Source: Oscillospiraceae bacterium
GTDB taxonomy: Bacteria; Bacillota; Clostridia; Oscillospirales; Acutalibacteraceae
Reading direction: 5' to 3'
Length of the DNA: 64,000 bases
Assembly (NCBI GenBank): GCA_015066385.1
Contig: SVOJ01000003.1
Coordinates: 62,001-126,000, forward strand
The notes under the pieces are model-generated. The model saw nothing but the letters and a program-made list of their open reading frames with translations, was not told the DNA's origin and made no database searches. The translations under genes and the position numbers were made by a program. Shown in pieces: positions 62,112 through 64,000 of the stretch (positions are counted from its first letter, which is position 1; every line of letters begins with the position of its first letter).

Positions 62112-63179
62112 ATGACTGTTACAAAAGCACCTTTCGGCACAATGCCTGACGGTAGAGAAGTTTTTGAATTCACACTTGAAAATGACAACGGAATGAAAGT
62201 AATGATACTTTCATTGGGCGCGACACTCAGAAGCATCATTTTGCCTGATAAAAACGGCAACGAACAGGATATTCTGCTTGGCTTTGATACGGTTGCCGAT
62301 TATCTTGAAAAATCCTCTTATCAGGGCGCAGCGGTCGGGCCGTGCGCCAACAGAATCGGTAACGGAAAATTTGAAATTGACGGGCAGACTTTTGAAGTAA
62401 TCAAAAATGAAACTGACAAAGACGGCAACGGTGTAACTTGTCTGCATGCCGGCGGTGAGTTCAGTTTTGAAGTATGGCAGAGTATTATCACTGACTCTGA
62501 TTCCGTTGAGTTTTCTTACACAAGTCCCGATGGTCTGAACGGTTTCCCCGGTGAAATGAAAGTGCAAATTACATACAAACTCGGTCAGAATAATGATCTG
62601 CACATTTCATATGAAGCAATCAGCACCCGCAAGACACCGATCAATCTTACAAATCATGCATATTTCAACCTGTCCGGTTTTGCAAGCGGTGATATTCTTT
62701 CGCAGGTTCTGCAGTTGAATTGCAGTCAGATTACACCGGTTGATGCGCTGAGCATTCCAACAGGAGAATTGATGTCTGTTGACGGAACGGCTTTCGATTT
62801 CAGAGTGGCAAAAACCATCGGTAAAGATATTGAGTGTGATGATGAACAATTAAAATTGACGGGCGGTTACGATCATAACTTTGTCATTGACGGTGCCGAC
62901 GGAACTTTACGCAAATGTGCATATGCTTATTCAGAAAACAGCGGGATTGTAATGCATGTTTATACAACTATGCCCGGAGTTCAGTTTTATGCGGGTAATT
63001 TTCTGAAAGGGGAAACGGGTAAAGAGGGGAAATCGATGCAACACCGCAGTGGTTTCTGCCTTGAAACACAATTTTATCCTGACAGTCCGAACAAAACGTC
63101 TTTCCCGGATTGTATCTATGATGCAGGGCAGGAATTTATCTCTGAAACCGTTTATACCTTTGAAACACTTTCCGAATAA
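62112..63179 (+). CDS. galM: Aldose 1-epimerase (galactose mutarotase)
   Basis: Cytoplasmic mutarotase of 355 aa that interconverts alpha and beta anomers of glucose and galactose. Catalytic residues are visible: the general acid His in NLTNHAYFNLSG, the general base Glu in FCLETQFYPDSPN, plus Arg in GPCANRIGNGKFEI and the DHNFVID segment. I chose the ATG at 62112 after AAGAGGTT; the frame opens at 62040 inside the promoter. It is a single gene with its own terminator. No other Leloir gene is near. Confidence 0.95.
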   Translation: MTVTKAPFGTMPDGREVFEFTLENDNGMKVMILSLGATLRSIILPDKNGNEQDILLGFDTVADYLEKSSYQGAAVGPCANRIGNGKFEIDGQTFEVIKNETDKDGNGVTCLHAGGEFSFEVWQSIITDSDSVEFSYTSPDGLNGFPGEMKVQITYKLGQNNDLHISYEAISTRKTPINLTNHAYFNLSGFASGDILSQVLQLNCSQITPVDALSIPTGELMSVDGTAFDFRVAKTIGKDIECDDEQLKLTGGYDHNFVIDGADGTLRKCAYAYSENSGIVMHVYTTMPGVQFYAGNFLKGETGKEGKSMQHRSGFCLETQFYPDSPNKTSFPDCIYDAGQEFISETVYTFETLSE

Positions 63180-63183
63180 GTGA

Positions 63184-63227
63184 GACCAGCATCTGTCGCA
63201 TTTTCGGCAGGTGCTGATCTTTTTTTA
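63184..63227 (+). terminator. Terminator after galM
   Basis: Near-perfect 15-bp stem (63184-63198/63205-63219, one mismatch, two wobbles), then T8 at 63220-63227. Confidence 0.88.
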
Positions 63228-63235
63228 TATTGTTG

Positions 63236-63264
63236 TTGACTTTTACGGGAAATTGTTGTAAACT
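63236..63264 (+). promoter_or_regulatory. Promoter of the secreted protein gene at the window end
   Basis: TTGACT (63236-63241) and TAAACT (63259-63264), 17 bp apart. Confidence 0.65.
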
Positions 63265-63310
63265 TATTTTAATTATTATAAATTTTATCGGGTTCGAAAG
63301 GAGCCGTCTC

Positions 63311-64000
63311 ATGAAATACAAAAAAATGTCCAAAACCGTCTGCGTGTTGTTGTGTTTTTCGCTTGCATTGTCTTTTGCGTTTTCTGCCTCTGCAGCATTT
63401 ACAACATTTGAAACGCAGTTTGAACATGAGCAGATCAACAAAGCATGGCTGACGGATCTGACTGTAAATGAGAGCCTGACCGGAATCAGTGATATGGTAA
63501 CCAGTGTAACTTTGGTTGCACAACCGGAATATCCGTACACAGAAACTCCGGAGTCCTTCAAGGATGATGTGAAGGATGCCTGTGCATTGTATGAATTGGA
63601 TGAAGGTTCGGCCAGGGCTGCATATATTTATCTGTTTGAAGTATTGAATAACAATTCATCCATTCTTGAAGATGATGCATCTGATACTGAAATCAAACAA
63701 TATCTGATTGATTTGGGAATTGTTTATCCCGATAACACGGATGCGGATACTCTTGTCATGGCACGTGCGCTGTATGTGATCCTGAAATCCGGCTCTTTGG
63801 ATTTGTATCTGCAAAATGATAAAATTCCAACAGGCACAGCACTTGAAGCAGCCATAGTCAGTTATATGAGTGTTATAACGGGAATTGATATGCTTGCCAT
63901 TCGTGAATGGACAACCGTTAGCGATAATCTTTCTTTGGATGAATACATTCTTGCAATGTCTAAATATTCTCTCTGGAGTGCCGGGTACGATGTCACAATG
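63311..64000 (+). CDS. Secreted protein of unknown function (3' end outside window)
   Basis: An open frame of 230 codons that runs off the window end. AAAGGAG lies seven bases before the ATG. Residues 1-29 are a signal peptide (VCVLLCFSLALSFAFSASA). The visible mature part is acidic and mainly helical, with segments such as FKDDVKDACALYELDEGSAR and DADTLVMARALYVILKSGSL; it has no Cys, no repeats and no motif I recognise. The mature N-terminus might precede a wall-binding or repeat region that lies outside. It has its own promoter. Function cannot be assigned. Confidence 0.8.
   Translation, partial: MKYKKMSKTVCVLLCFSLALSFAFSASAAFTTFETQFEHEQINKAWLTDLTVNESLTGISDMVTSVTLVAQPEYPYTETPESFKDDVKDACALYELDEGSARAAYIYLFEVLNNNSSILEDDASDTEIKQYLIDLGIVYPDNTDADTLVMARALYVILKSGSLDLYLQNDKIPTGTALEAAIVSYMSVITGIDMLAIREWTTVSDNLSLDEYILAMSKYSLWSAGYDVTM

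Noticed and set aside
1-64000. tRNA or rRNA genes, CRISPR arrays, insertion sequences, phage genes
   Set aside because: None was seen: gaps hold promoters, terminators or dyads only, and no spaced identical repeats or transposase-like proteins appear.

Overview
The window comes from a low-to-moderate-GC, Gram-positive, endospore-forming member of the Clostridia. Its gene content fits an Oscillospirales/Ruminococcaceae-like gut bacterium. Pointers are a tyrosyl T-box leader, the spoIIGA-sigE pair, the FtsEX plus coiled-coil M23 peptidase cluster, a pyrH-frr-uppS-cdsA-dxr-rseP-ispG block, a dockerin-like C-terminus on a secreted lysozyme, and almost universal TTGACA-17-TATAAT promoters with strong Shine-Dalgarno sites. 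The placement is inference; there is no rRNA, tRNA, phage, insertion sequence or CRISPR array in the window.

Layout. 1-2.9 kb: 3' part of recN, then T-box-controlled tyrS. 2.9-6.2 kb (minus): guaB and fhs. 6.3-8.3 kb: a C-terminally shortened MocR/PdxR-type regulator divergent from pyridoxal kinase, with an inverted repeat between them. 8.6-13.1 kb: CdaR/PucR-type regulator, ftsE, ftsX and an M23 peptidase. 13.1-14.8 kb: spoIIGA-sigE behind a 22-bp-spaced promoter with a Spo0A box. 14.9-18.8 kb (minus): a sugar-cation symporter with a long coiled-coil tail, and an iron alcohol dehydrogenase. 18.9-22.7 kb: two metallophosphoesterases and a membrane pseudokinase. 22.8-25.2 kb: polar amino acid ABC transporter. 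25.3-27.8 kb: aldolase/dehydrogenase pair and a GNAT. 27.9-36.5 kb (minus): UMP kinase, ribosome recycling and isoprenoid/phospholipid genes ending in a modular GH25 lysozyme. 36.6-42.3 kb: NahK-like sugar kinase, a Cys-rich orphan, a Gfo/Idh dehydrogenase and a glucuronidase-like intracellular protein. 42.5-46.7 kb: small secreted peptide and the potABCD operon. 47-49.4 kb: an AMP-forming ligase, an HD phosphohydrolase and a small membrane protein. 49.5-57.6 kb: iolJ-C-B-D-E-A-G, a complete enzyme set for myo-inositol breakdown. 57.6-61.9 kb (minus): a MacB/FtsX-like exporter. 62.1-64 kb: galM and the start of a secreted protein of unknown function.

How the genes work together. The IolG-E-D-B-C-J-A order of reactions takes myo-inositol to DHAP, acetyl-CoA and CO2. 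guaB and fhs share a promoter and both serve purine and one-carbon supply. FtsEX probably gates the M23 peptidase across the membrane. SpoIIGA activates pro-sigma-E in the mother cell.

The observations most worth a second look are the IMP dehydrogenase whose key residues match the protozoan Tritrichomonas foetus enzyme number for number, the receptor-like pseudokinase that has lost all three catalytic motifs, the glucuronidase-like protein paired with a Cys-containing dehydrogenase, the conserved Cys-rich orphan behind a possible mother-cell promoter, the lysozyme-dockerin protein, and the symporter/coiled-coil fusion.
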